From Cercis canadensis (lineage: Eukaryota; Streptophyta; Magnoliopsida; Fabales; Fabaceae): a DNA stretch of 64,000 nt. The notes beneath the pieces are model-generated. The model was not told the origin of the DNA and did not search any database. It was given only the letters and a program-made list of their open reading frames with translations. The stretch is from contig QAOA01004830.1 of the NCBI GenBank assembly GCA_003255065.1, forward strand, positions 108,774 through 172,773. The letters are read 5' to 3'. Of the stretch, positions 34,601-45,622 are shown one piece after another; the stretch's first letter is position 1, and each line of letters opens with the position of its first letter. Position numbers and translations under genes: made by a program.

Positions 34601-36366
34601 GAGCCAGCAATAGCAACGCCTTTCAATTCAACAATTTCCTTCCCTACCTTGAAGGACATTGTCATGTGACCCCAATCCATTTCCACCTTACCCAAGGTCT
34701 CCAACCAAGCCACCCCTAAGATCATATCTACTCCCCCTAAATCCAACACATAAGCATCCACCACCACTTTGTTTTTCCCAAATTGCAGAGGAAGAGTAGA
34801 ACATTTGCCCCGAGTATAAACTCGATGCCCATCTCCAAGACGAACCCCAAACCTCTTAGAAGCATCCACAGTAATATTTAATGCAGAAACCACTTGTGGT
34901 GCCAAGAAGTTGTGGCTAGCTCCACTGTCAACAAGCACCAAAATAGGAATTCCATTCAAAACCCCGTCTAGCCTCATTGTCTTGAAAGCAGACAATTCAG
35001 GCCCGGTTACTCCCATGAACCCCATGAGTTTACACTCTAATTCATCCTCTTCTGTTCCTTGTTCCACCTCCAAAGCAAGTATTTCTTCTTCACCCTCAAC
35101 ACCCTCATCATCCCCCATAATAATCAATTTCAAACTCCTTTCCGCACACTGATGTAAGGGATGGAATTTCTCTCCACACCAGAAACACAGCCCCTTAGTT
35201 TTTCGATCCATCAGTTCTTGGTAGGACAAATGTCTCACCCCCTTTGACTTTTCAGTTGAGCCACGCCGATCACCCTCCCATCTACGAGTTGCCGAGGACA
35301 TCGTCGAAGCATTGGGACCCTTCGCATAAGCGTTCGATCCTTGCGACATAGTCGCACCTCTCTGTGACGCCGTTTGAGAGGACCAGTTGTGACTGGGTTT
35401 GCCGGAGCTCCATGGGTTTTGACCCTCACCCCCTTTCCGGTTCGGGTATGACCCGAAATGTTTACCCATTACCTGGGATTGACCGGATCGAGCTCTGAAA
35501 GACGCTACATCATTGCCGACAACCATCCCTTCAATCTCTCGCTCCATATCGCGTGCATGTTGCATCGCCTGCCAACGGCTCGAAGGATGGAAGGATCGCA
35601 CTCGTTGTCGTATGTCTGGCCGGAGCCCTCCCATGAAGTATCCCAAGTATTGCGGCTTAGTTAACCGAGGAACTTGAGCTGAGACAGTCTCAAACAATTT
35701 GATGAATTCATCTACTGTTCCCGACTGATGAATCACTGATAATCCTTCGAAAGGATTATCATACATGGTTCCCCCATAACGCAACAATAAAGCATGTTTA
35801 AGTACATCCCAAGTTAGTTGCTCGTCCGATTCACGTAGCAATGTGAACCAATGGATTGTGCTTCCTTCCATGCATAGGCGAGACAGCTTCACCTTCAAAT
35901 CCTCTGGAGTATTATGTACTTCAAAATACGTCTCTGCCCTCTGAATCCATCCCATAGGATCAAATCCTTGAAATCCTGGTAACTCCACTTTTTTGACTGA
36001 CAGACGATATTCATCCAGTCGATCGTGCATTGAATTAAAGAGTGGTTTACGAGGAATTTCCCCAGCTGGTTTGTCCGCAGATGATGAACCATCCAGATGA
36101 TTATCACTCGACTGATCTCCCGCTATTCGTTTACCACTAATCCGGTTAATTTCCTTCATGAAGGATTGTTGCATATTCTCTTGAGATTGCTGGATTTTCT
36201 CAGTAAGAGATTGCTGCATTTCCAACTGTGACCGCTGCATCTCCAACAGAGCCACACGAAACTCACTCAAGGTAAATTCCACTCCCTCCAATCGGGGACC
36301 CAGAGCTTCCACATTCACTATCCGGGCTTCCATCGCATCCCCTCTGTCTACAGGCTTAGGCGGCAT
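31479..36366 (-). pseudogene. gag-pol of the gypsy element, with one frameshift
   Basis: Gag starts at the ATG at 36366-36364 (MPPKPVDRG). The open frame above it into the LTR has no role. Order on the minus strand: gag with a coiled-coil Gln-rich part, zinc knuckle CFWCGEKFHPLHQC (about 35190-35150), protease DSGA (about 34930), reverse transcriptase with FFDDILVYSG (about 33870), RNase H (from about 33450), integrase with its HHCC finger (about 32860-32750) and D,D,E residues, then a chromodomain around YLIQWKGL..EDSTWE (about 31700). A run of ten A (plus-strand T at 33771-33780), one more than the frame needs, shifts the frame just after the reverse-transcriptase core. The rest is open. 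It may be a real mutation or a homopolymer sequencing error. Confidence 0.92.
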
Positions 36367-36393
36367 TGTGACTAGCCGGCAGGTCGGACCAAT

Positions 36394-36743
36394 TGATAGA
36401 AACCAGAAATTCACAATGTATATATTGATAGAACTAAGAAGAATTCTCAGAAAAACAGTAAATATAATCACTCACAGAGCCTAGGGCTCCTACAGAGATT
36501 ACTCTACTAGAGAGAATCCTGTCCCACACAATAATTGCTAATAACCAGAATACCTCCCCTCTGCTCACTTCCCTCCCTCATATCCGCTGCCTCTAACTAA
36601 CTCATGCAGTTAGTTACATCTCAGTCCCTTTGCTTTTCCTCTTTCTCGAGTATACCCTCCACACTTTGGGCCTAACCAGTGGATCCCCTAACTGATCCAC
36701 TGCCTCTCTAACCAACCCATCACTAGAGCCCACAATCCTATCA
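36394..36743 (-). repeat. 5' LTR of the gypsy element
   Basis: 350 bp, one base different from the other LTR. On the minus strand, two bases inside it, TGGTCCGACCTGC is placed where the tRNA primer site should be. I cannot name the tRNA; it is not the common initiator-Met site. Confidence 0.95.
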
Positions 36744-39700
36744 TACAATGATGCCAAGGGTAAATTTGGAATATTTTGTTTGGCACTTAGGTGCAGAGTG
36801 TAGATAATTGGTAGGCATTGCTATTATACAATAGAGGTACAATGATGCCAAGTGATTGGTTGGCATTCCTATTGTGCAATGAAGGTACAATGATGCCAAT
36901 TGATTGGTAGACATTCCTATTGTACAAGAGAGGTATGATTATGCCAAGTGAGATTTTTGTTGCAGTTACAGATGTATAAAAAGTGCTTTCAACAATTGCT
37001 TGCCCTTCATGTGTTATTTTCATGTGAAAGGCAATTTGGAATTTTTTGGTTGGCAGTGCTTGAGTGTAGATATTTTGTAGGCATTGCAATTGTTCAAGAG
37101 GGGTACAATGATGCCAAGTGATTGGTATTTTGGTAGGCATTCCTATTGTACAAGAGGTACAATGATGCCAAGTGAATTTTTGGTCCAATTTATAAATATG
37201 TAAAAAGTCATTTGAACAAATGTGTGCCTTTTTGTGTTATTTTTATGTGAAGGAAAATTTGGAATGTTTTGGTGGGCAGTGTGTGGCTGAGTTTGGATAT
37301 TTGGTAAGCATTCCTATTGTACTAGAGAGGTATAATGATGCCAAGTGATTGGTACTTTGGTAGGCACATTCCTATTGTGCAAGAGAGGTACAATGGTGTA
37401 AGTGAATATTTGTGTCACGTGTGTAAATGTGTGGAAAGTCCATTCAAGGATGATTGTATTTCAGTGGGCATTTGATGGTGTATCCAGAATACTTTTGTTG
37501 GCACTAGTTACTGTTTGTGGATAACTGGTAGTATTAAAAAAGGTACAATGATGCCAAGGGTAAATTTGGAATATTTTATTTGGCACTTAGGTGCAAAGTG
37601 TAGATAATTGGTAGGCATTGCTATTATACAATAGAGGTACAATGATGCCAAGTGATTGGTTGTCATTCCTATTGTGCAATGAAGGTACAATGATGCCAAC
37701 TGATTGGTAGGCATTCCTATTGTACAAGAGAGGTATGATTATGCCAAGTGAAATTTTTGTTGCAGTTACAGATGTATAAAAAGTGCTTTCAGCAATTGTT
37801 TGCCCTTCATGTGTTATTTTCATGTGAAGGGCAATTTGGAATTTTTTGGTTGGCAGTGCTTGAGTGTAGATATTTTGTAGGCATTGCAATTGTTCAAGAG
37901 GGGTACAATGATGCCAAGTGAATTTTTGGTCCAATTTATAAATGTGTAAAAAGTCCTTTGAACAAATGTGTGCCTTTTTGTGTTATTTTTATGTGAAGGA
38001 AAATTTGGAATGTTTTGGTTGGCAGTGGGTGGCTGAGTGTGGATATTTGGTAGGCATTCCTATTGTACAAGAGAGGTACAATGGTGCCAAGTGAATATTT
38101 GTGTCACGTGTGTAAATGTGTGGAAATTCCCCTCGAGAATGCTTGTATTTCAGTGGGTATTTGATGATGTATTTAGAATATTTTTGTTGGCACTAGGTAG
38201 GGATTGTAGAAATTGATAGGCATTCCTATTGTATAAAAAGAGGTACAGTGAAAGAGTAAATTTGGAATATTTTATTTGGCACAAGGTCTTGAGTGGGGAT
38301 AAATGGTAGACATTCCTATTGTACAACAGACGTACAATGAGGCCAAGTTAATATTTGTGTCTCAGTTGTAACTGTATGGAAAGTCCCTTGAAGCTTGTTT
38401 GTATTTGAGTGGCTATTTTTATTTCATTGTGGATTCAGAACATTTTGGTTGCCACTAGGTACCTATTGTGGATAATTGGTTGGCATTCCTATTCTACAAA
38501 AGAGGTACAATGGTGCCATTGAAATTGAGTTAGCTGTGTAAATGTATAAAATGCCCCTTAAATGAAAGCTTGTTGGTATTTCGTTGGCTTTTTTTATGTG
38601 AATGCGGATTTGGAATATTTTAGTTGACACTTCATTCTTTGTACAAAAGAGGTACAATGATGCCAAGTGAATTTTTGGTCATACTTATAAGTGCATAAAA
38701 GTGCTTTCAATAAATGTGTGCCTTTCATTTGTTATTTTTATGTAATGGGGAATTTGAAATAGTTTTGTTGGCACTGGTTGGCTGACTGTGGATATTTGGT
38801 AGGCATTCCTATTGTACTAGAGAGGTATAATGATGCCAAGTGATTGGTACTTTGGTAGGCACATTCCTATTGTGCAAGAGAGGGACAATGGTGTAAGTGA
38901 ATATTTGTGTCACGTGTGTAAATGTGTGGAAAGTCCCTTCAAGGATGATTGTATTTCAGTGGGCATTTGATGGTGTATCCAGAATATTTTTGTTGGCACT
39001 AGTTACTGTTTGTGGATAAATGGTAGTATTAAAAAAGGTACAATGATGCCAAGAGTAAATTTGAAATATTTTATTTGGCACTTAGGTGTCGAGTGCGGAT
39101 AATTGGTAGGCATTGCTATTATACAATAGAGCTACAATGATGCCAAGTGATTGGTTGACATTCCTATTGTGCAATGGAGGTACAATGATGCCAACTGATT
39201 GGTAGACATTCCTATTGTACAAGAGAGGTATGACTATGCCAAGTGAGATTTTTGTTGCAGTTACAGATGTATAAAAAGTGCTTTCAGCAATTGTTTGCCT
39301 TTCATGTGTTATTTTCATGTGAAAGGGAATTTGGAATTTTTTGGTTGGCAGTGCCTGAGTGTGGATATTTTGTAGGCATTGCAATTGTTCAAGAGGGGTA
39401 CAATGATGCCAAGTGATTGGTACTTTGGTAGGCATGCCTATTGTACAATAGAGGTACAATGATGCCAAGTGAATTTTTTGTCCCATTTATAAATGTGTAA
39501 AAAAATCCTTTGAACAAATGTGTGCCTTTATCTGATATTTTTATGTGAACGCAAATTTGGAATGTTTTGGTTTGCAGTGGGTGGCTGAGTGTGAATATTT
39601 GGTAGGCATTCCTATTCTACAGAAGAGGTACAATGATGCCATTGAAATTGAGTTAGCTGTGTAAATGTATAAAATGCCTCTTAAATGAAAGCTTGTTGGT

Positions 39701-42700
39701 ATTTTGTTTGCTATTTTTATGTGAATGCAGATTTGGAATATTTTAGTTGGCACTTCATTCTTTGTGGATAACTGGTGATGCCAAGTGAAATTTTGAGTCG
39801 GCTGTGTAAATGTATAAAATGTACCTTAAATAATTTATTGGCTATTTTTATTTGCATGTTGATTTGAAATATTTTTGTTCGCACTTGGTGCTTTATGGAT
39901 AATTTATGAGCATTCCTATTTTACAAAAGAGGTACAGTGATGCCAAGTGAATTTTTGGTCACATTTATAAGTGCATAAAATTCCTTTCAACAAATGTGTG
40001 GCTTTCATTTATTATTTTTATGTGATGGAGAATTTGAAATATTTTTGTTGGCACTGTGTGGCTGAGTGTGGTTATTTGGTAGGCATTCCTACTGTAATAG
40101 AGAAGTACAATGGTGCCAAGTGATTGGTAATTTGGTAGACATTCCTATACAATGTTGCCAAGTGAATATTTGTGTCACGTGTGTAAATGTGTGGAAAGTC
40201 CCTTCAAGGATGATTGTATTTTAGTGGGCATTTGATGGTGTATCCAGAATATTTTTGTTAGGACTAGTTACCGATTGTGGATAACTAGTAGGTATTCCTA
40301 TTGTATAAAACGAAGTACAATGATGCCAAGAGAAAATTTAGAATGTTTTATTTGGCACTTAGGTGCTGAGTGCAGATAATTGGTAGTCATTCTTATTATA
40401 CAATGGAGGTACAAATACAATGATGCCAAGTGATTGGTAGGCATTCTTATTGTACAGAGGTATAATTATGCCAAGTGAATTTTTTGTTGCAGTTATAAAT
40501 GTATAAAAATTGCTTTCCGCAAATGTGTGCCCTTCATGTGGTATTTTTATGTGAAGGGGAATTTAAAATTTTTTGGGTGGCAGTGCCTGAGTGTGGATAT
40601 TTGGTAGGAGTTGCTATTGTACAACAAAGACACAATGATGCCAAGTGAATTTTTGGTCTTATTTATAATTGTGTAAAAAGTCCTTTGAACAAATGTGTCT
40701 TTCATTTGTTATTTTTATGTGAAGGTGAATTTGAAATATTTTTGTTGGCACTGGGTGGCTGAGTGTTGTACTAGAGAGGTACAATGATGCCAAGTTATTG
40801 GTACTTTGGTATGCATAGTCTATTGTGCAAGAGAGGTACAATGGTGCAAGTGAATATTTGTGTCACATGTGTAAATGTGTGAAAAGTCCCTTTAAGGATG
40901 ATTGTATTTCAGTGGGCATTTGATGGTGTATCCAGAATATTTTTTTTGACACTAGTTAGTGATTGTAGATAACTGGTAGTAGAGAAAGAGGTATAATGAT
41001 GCCAAGAGTAAATTTGGAATATTTTATTTGGCACTTAGGTGCAGAATTCAAATAATTGGTAGGCATTCCTATTATACAATAGAGGTACAATGATGCCAAG
41101 TGATTGGTTGACATTCCTATTGTGCAATGGAGGTACAATGATGCCAAGTGATTGGTAGACATTCCTATTATACAAGAGTGGTATAATTATGCCAAGTGAA
41201 ATTTTTGTTGCGGTTATAAATGTATAAATGTGTGCCCTTCCTGTGTTATTTTTATGTGAAGGGGAATCTGGAATTTTTTGGTTGGCAGTGCCTTAGGGTG
41301 GATATTTTGTAGGCATTGCAATTGTTCAAGAGGGGTACAATGATGCCAAGTGATTGGTACTTTGGTAGGCATTTCTATTGTACAAAGGTACAATGATGCC
41401 AAGTGAATTTTTTGTCCCATTTATAAATGTGTAAGAAGTCCTTTAAACGGATGTGTGCGTTTGTGTTATTTTTATGTGAAGGCAAATTTGGAATGTTTTG
41501 GCTTGCAGTGGGTGGCTGTGTGTAGATATTTGGTAAGCATTCCTATTGTACAAGAGAGGTACAATGATGTCAAGTGAATATGTGTGTTACGTGTGTAAAT
41601 GTGTGGAAATTCCCCTCAAGGATGCTTGTATTTATGTGGGCATTTGATGGTGTATTTAGAATATTTTTGTTGGCACTTTGTAGGGATTGTGGAAAATTTT
41701 CTCGGCATTCCTATTGTATAAAAAGAGGTACAATGAAAGAGTAAATTTACAATATTTTATTTGGGACAAGGAATTGAGTGGGGATAAATGGTAGGCATTT
41801 CTATTGTACAACAGTGGTACAATGAGGCCAAGTTAATATTTGTGTCTCATTTGTAAATGCATGGAAAGTCCCTTGAAGCTTGTTTGTATTTGAGTGGCTG
41901 TTTTTATTTCATTGTGGATTCAGAACATTTTGGTTGGCACTAGGTACCGATTGTGGATAATTGGTTGGCATTCCTATTCTACAGAAGAGGTACGATGATG
42001 CCACTGAGATTGAGTTAACTGAGTAAATGTATAAAATGCCCCTTTAATGAAAGCTTGTTGGTATTTCGTTGGCTATTTTTATGTGAATGCAGATTTGAAA
42101 TATTTTAGTTGGCACTTCATTCTTTGTGGATAACTGGTGATGCCAAGTGAAATTTAAAGTCGGCTGTGTAAATGTATAAAATGTACCTTAAATGATTTAT
42201 TGGGTATTTTTATGTGAATTTAAATGATTTATTGGCTATTTTTATGTGAATGTTGATTTGAAATATTTTGGTTCTCACTTGGTGCTTTGTGGATAATTGG
42301 TGGGCATTCCTATTGTACAAAAGAGGTTCAGTGATGCCAAGTGAATTTTTTGTCACATTTATAAGTGCATACAAGTCCTTTCTAAATATGTGCCTTTCAT
42401 TTGTTTTTTTATGTGATGGAGAATTTGAAATATTTTTGTTGGCACTGGGTGGCTGAGTGTGGGTATTTGGTAAGCATTCCTATTGTACTAGAGAAGTACA
42501 ATGATACCAAGTGATTGGTACTTTGGTAGGCATTCCTATTGTGCAAGAGCGCTACAACGGTGCCAAGTGAATATTTGTGTCACGTATGTAGATGTGTGGA
42601 AAGTCCCTTCAATGATGATTGTATTTTAGTGGGCATTTGATAGTGTATCTAGAATATTTTTGTTAGCACTAGTTATTGATTGTAGATAACTGGTAGACAT

Positions 42701-44890
42701 TCCTATTGTATAAAAAGAGCTACAATGTTGCCTAGAGCAAATTTGGAATGTTTTATTTGGCACTTAGGTGCTGATCGCAGATAATTGGTAGGCATTCCTA
42801 ATTTACAGAGGTATAATTCTGCCAACTGAATTTTTTGTTGCAGTTATAATTGTGAAAAAAGTTCTTGCAGCAAATGTGTGCCTTTCATGTGAAGGAGAAT
42901 TTAGAATTTTTTGGTTGGCAGTGCCTGAGTGTGAATATTTTGTAGGAATGACTATTGTACAAGAGGGGTACAATGAAGCTAAGTGATTGGTACTTTGGTA
43001 GGCATTCCTATTGTACAACAGAGGTACAATGGTGCCAAGTGAATATTTGTGTCACAGTGTATATGTGTGGAAATGTGTGGAATTCCCCTCAAGGATGCTT
43101 TTATTTCAGTGGGCATTTGATATTGTATTTAGAATATTTTTTTTAGCACTTGGTAGGGATTGTGGAAAATTGATTGGTATTCCTATTGTTCAAAAAGAGT
43201 ACAAAAGAGGTACAGTGATGCCAAGAGTAAATTTGGAATACTCTATTGGCACAAGGTGCTGAGTGGGGATAAATGGTTGGCATTCCTATTGTACAACAGA
43301 GGTACAATAATGCCGAGTGAATATTTGTGTCACATTTGTAAATGTATGAGAAGTCCCTTGAATGTGTTTTGTATTTGAGTGGTTGGTTTTATTTCATTCT
43401 GGATTCGGAACGTTTTGGTTGGCACTAGGTACCTATTGTAGATAATTGGTTGGCATTCCTATTCTACAGAAGATACAATGATGCCAGTGAAATTGAGTTA
43501 GCTGTGTAAATGTATAAAATGCCCCTTCAATGAAAGCTTGATGGTATTTCGCTAGGTATTATTATGTGAATGTGGATTTGGAATATTTTAGTTGGTACTT
43601 CATTCTTTGCATTCCTATTGTACAAGAGAGGTACAATGATGCCAAGTGAGTGTATGAGTCACATGTTTAAATGTATATAAAGTCCCTTAATGATTGGCCA
43701 TTTTTATTTGAAGGTGGATTCCAAATGTTTTGTTTGGCTGCATAATTGGTAGGCATTCTTATTGTACAAAAGACGTATAATGATGCCTAAGTGAAATTTT
43801 AGGTCAGCTGTTTAAATATATAAAATGTCTCTTAAATGAAAGTTTGTGCCTATTTCATTGGTTATTTTTATGTAAATGTTGATTTGTAATATTTTGGTTG
43901 GCACTTGTGCTGTGTGGATAATTGGTAGGCATTGCTATTGTACAATAGAGGTAAAATGATGGTAAGTGAATATTTGTTTCACATGTTCATATGCATGAAA
44001 TGTCCTTTCAAGGATTTTTGTATTTCGGTTTCTGTTTTTCTTTGATGGTGGATTTAGAATATTTTGGTTGGCACTAGGTACTGCTTGTGGATAATTGGTT
44101 TTATTGTTATTGTGCAAAAAGTGGTACGGTGATGTGAAGAGTAAATCTGTAATATTTTGTTCAGCACTAGATGTTGAGTGTGGGTAATTGGCAGGCATTC
44201 TTATTGTACATAAGAGGTACGATGATGCCAAGTGATTAATAGGCATTCCTATTGTACAAGAAAGGCATAATGATACCAAGAGAATGTTTGATTTGCTGGT
44301 GAATGTAGGAAGGGAAGGTCCCTTGAAGGTTTGTTTTTGAATGGCCCTTTTTTATTTAATTTTTTTATGGTGGATTCGGAACATTTTGGTCGGCTCTAGG
44401 TACCAATTATGGATAATTTGTTGGCAATTAGCATTCCTATTGTAAAAAAGGGTTACAATGGTGCCAAGTGATTGTTAGGCATTTCTATTGTACAAGAGAG
44501 ATACAATGATTCCAAGTGAATATTTGAGTTTCATGTCTAAATGTATAGAAAGCATCTTCAAGAATGTGTATTTCAGTGGCTGTTTTATTTGAAGGCAGAT
44601 TCGGAATATTTTGTTTGGTACAAGACATTAATTTGGATCATTGGTAGGCATTCCTATTGTACAAAGTGGGTACAATGGTGCCAATTGAATTTTGGAGTCA
44701 GCTGTCTAAATGTATAAAATGTACCTTCAATGAAAAGTTGTGTGTATTTCATTAGCTATATTTATGTGAATGTGGATTTGGTATATTTTGGGTGGCACTT
44801 GGTACTGTGTGGATAATTAGTAGGCATTCCTATTGTACAAAGAGAGGTACAATGTTGCCGAGTGAATTGTTTGCTTGTATTTGTAAATCT

Positions 44891-45622
44891 ATAAGAAAAT
44901 TCATAATGTTACTGGTATTACAATGATTCATTATGACCTTTCAATTGAGATTGAAACACTATGCAAGTTATTTTTTGTTTTAATCCATGTGAAGTATAAA
45001 TATTTGTTTCCTCAAAACCAAGGTCCTATGATGCTTGTTTTTGCTACATAAGTCGCAACTATTTATCACTCTTTCCTCACTTTGTTGATTTTCTTTTCTC
45101 ACACTTGTTGGAAATTAATTCATGTTATGCAATTTTAATCTGGGGAGCTTGGAGTCTTATTTGGCCTTGAAAGAAAAAGTCTTCTGAAACTATTATGTGT
45201 TTAGATTTGAGACATGCTGAAGCATAAGAACGATCTCCTGGGGAATTATCACACGTCTCTTGCTTTTTGTGGTCTTTCTGAACATGACCTATTGGGTTTT
45301 CTATCACATATCTGCAGCCTTTACATTGAGAGTTGTACACTATGAATCCTACATCTTTCTTTGTCCCAGCATTTCTAAAAGCTATAAATGACAATACAGA
45401 ATAAAGCTTTAGAAGTATAATGTCTGAGCCCTCTCCTGGCATTTTTACGTTTGAAATCTTCAGCCATGCTTCTGAGTTACTGTTATGTGAGGTACTTCAT
45501 CATTTTAGCCATAATTTGTTATGGTATAGAAGTCCTTTTCTTTTAATTTGAATGAATTTTATGCGTATGGATGCACATATGTGACTGATATATTGGATGT
45601 TCAATTCTTTTTGTCATCCTAG
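44891..45622. other. Spacer between repeat array and 3' PKHD exons
   Basis: Non-repetitive DNA, part of the old intron. A 105-residue minus-strand frame (45442-45125) is open but matches nothing I know, so I do not call it. Confidence 0.4.

Larger units (their letters stand above)
31259..36743 (-). mobile_element. Ty3/gypsy chromovirus-type LTR retrotransposon
   Basis: A complete 5485 bp element inserted in the tandem array, transcribed on the minus strand. The LTRs are 350 bp each and start TGATAG and end CTATCA. The 5 bp sequence TACAA lies just outside both ends (31254-31258 and 36744-36748), a perfect target duplication. Gag, protease, reverse transcriptase, RNase H, integrase and a chromodomain occur in that order, which is the Ty3/gypsy order. 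Both LTRs agree except for one base (AACAGTGAAT against AACAGTAAAT), so insertion is recent. Confidence 0.97.
29690..44890. repeat. Tandem-repeat array, ~173 bp diverged monomer with internal palindromes
   Basis: About 9.7 kb of repeat, not counting the inserted gypsy element. A typical unit runs TTGGCACTAGGTACT..., GGATAATTGGTAGGCATTCC, TATTGTACAA, GAGGTACAATGATGCCAAGT, GTAAATGT, AAGTCCCTT, TTGTATTT, GTGGATTTGGAATATTT and back to TTGGCAC, about 173 bp. Length suggests about 55 units. Each has an imperfect palindrome (GGCAT..ATTGTAC with GTACAAT.ATGCC). Sub-blocks of about 48 bp around the palindrome are themselves multiplied, and larger units repeat, for example 36749-37548 against 37549 onward (about 800 bp). 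The array fills an intron position of the PKHD pseudogene. No coding frame is supported. Confidence 0.9.

Noticed and set aside
30520-43378. Many 60-130 residue frames in the repeat array
   Set aside because: They are translations of the same tandem repeat, all sharing HLASLYL-type strings, and lack start context.
29690-44890. Centromeric satellite
   Set aside because: The monomer length is in the centromeric range, but units are irregular, the array is short, and it lies within a pseudogene intron among normal genes.
45125-45442. 105-residue minus-strand frame with several Cys
   Set aside because: Open, but no recognisable domain, no clear promoter or exon context, and it lies in the old PKHD intron.
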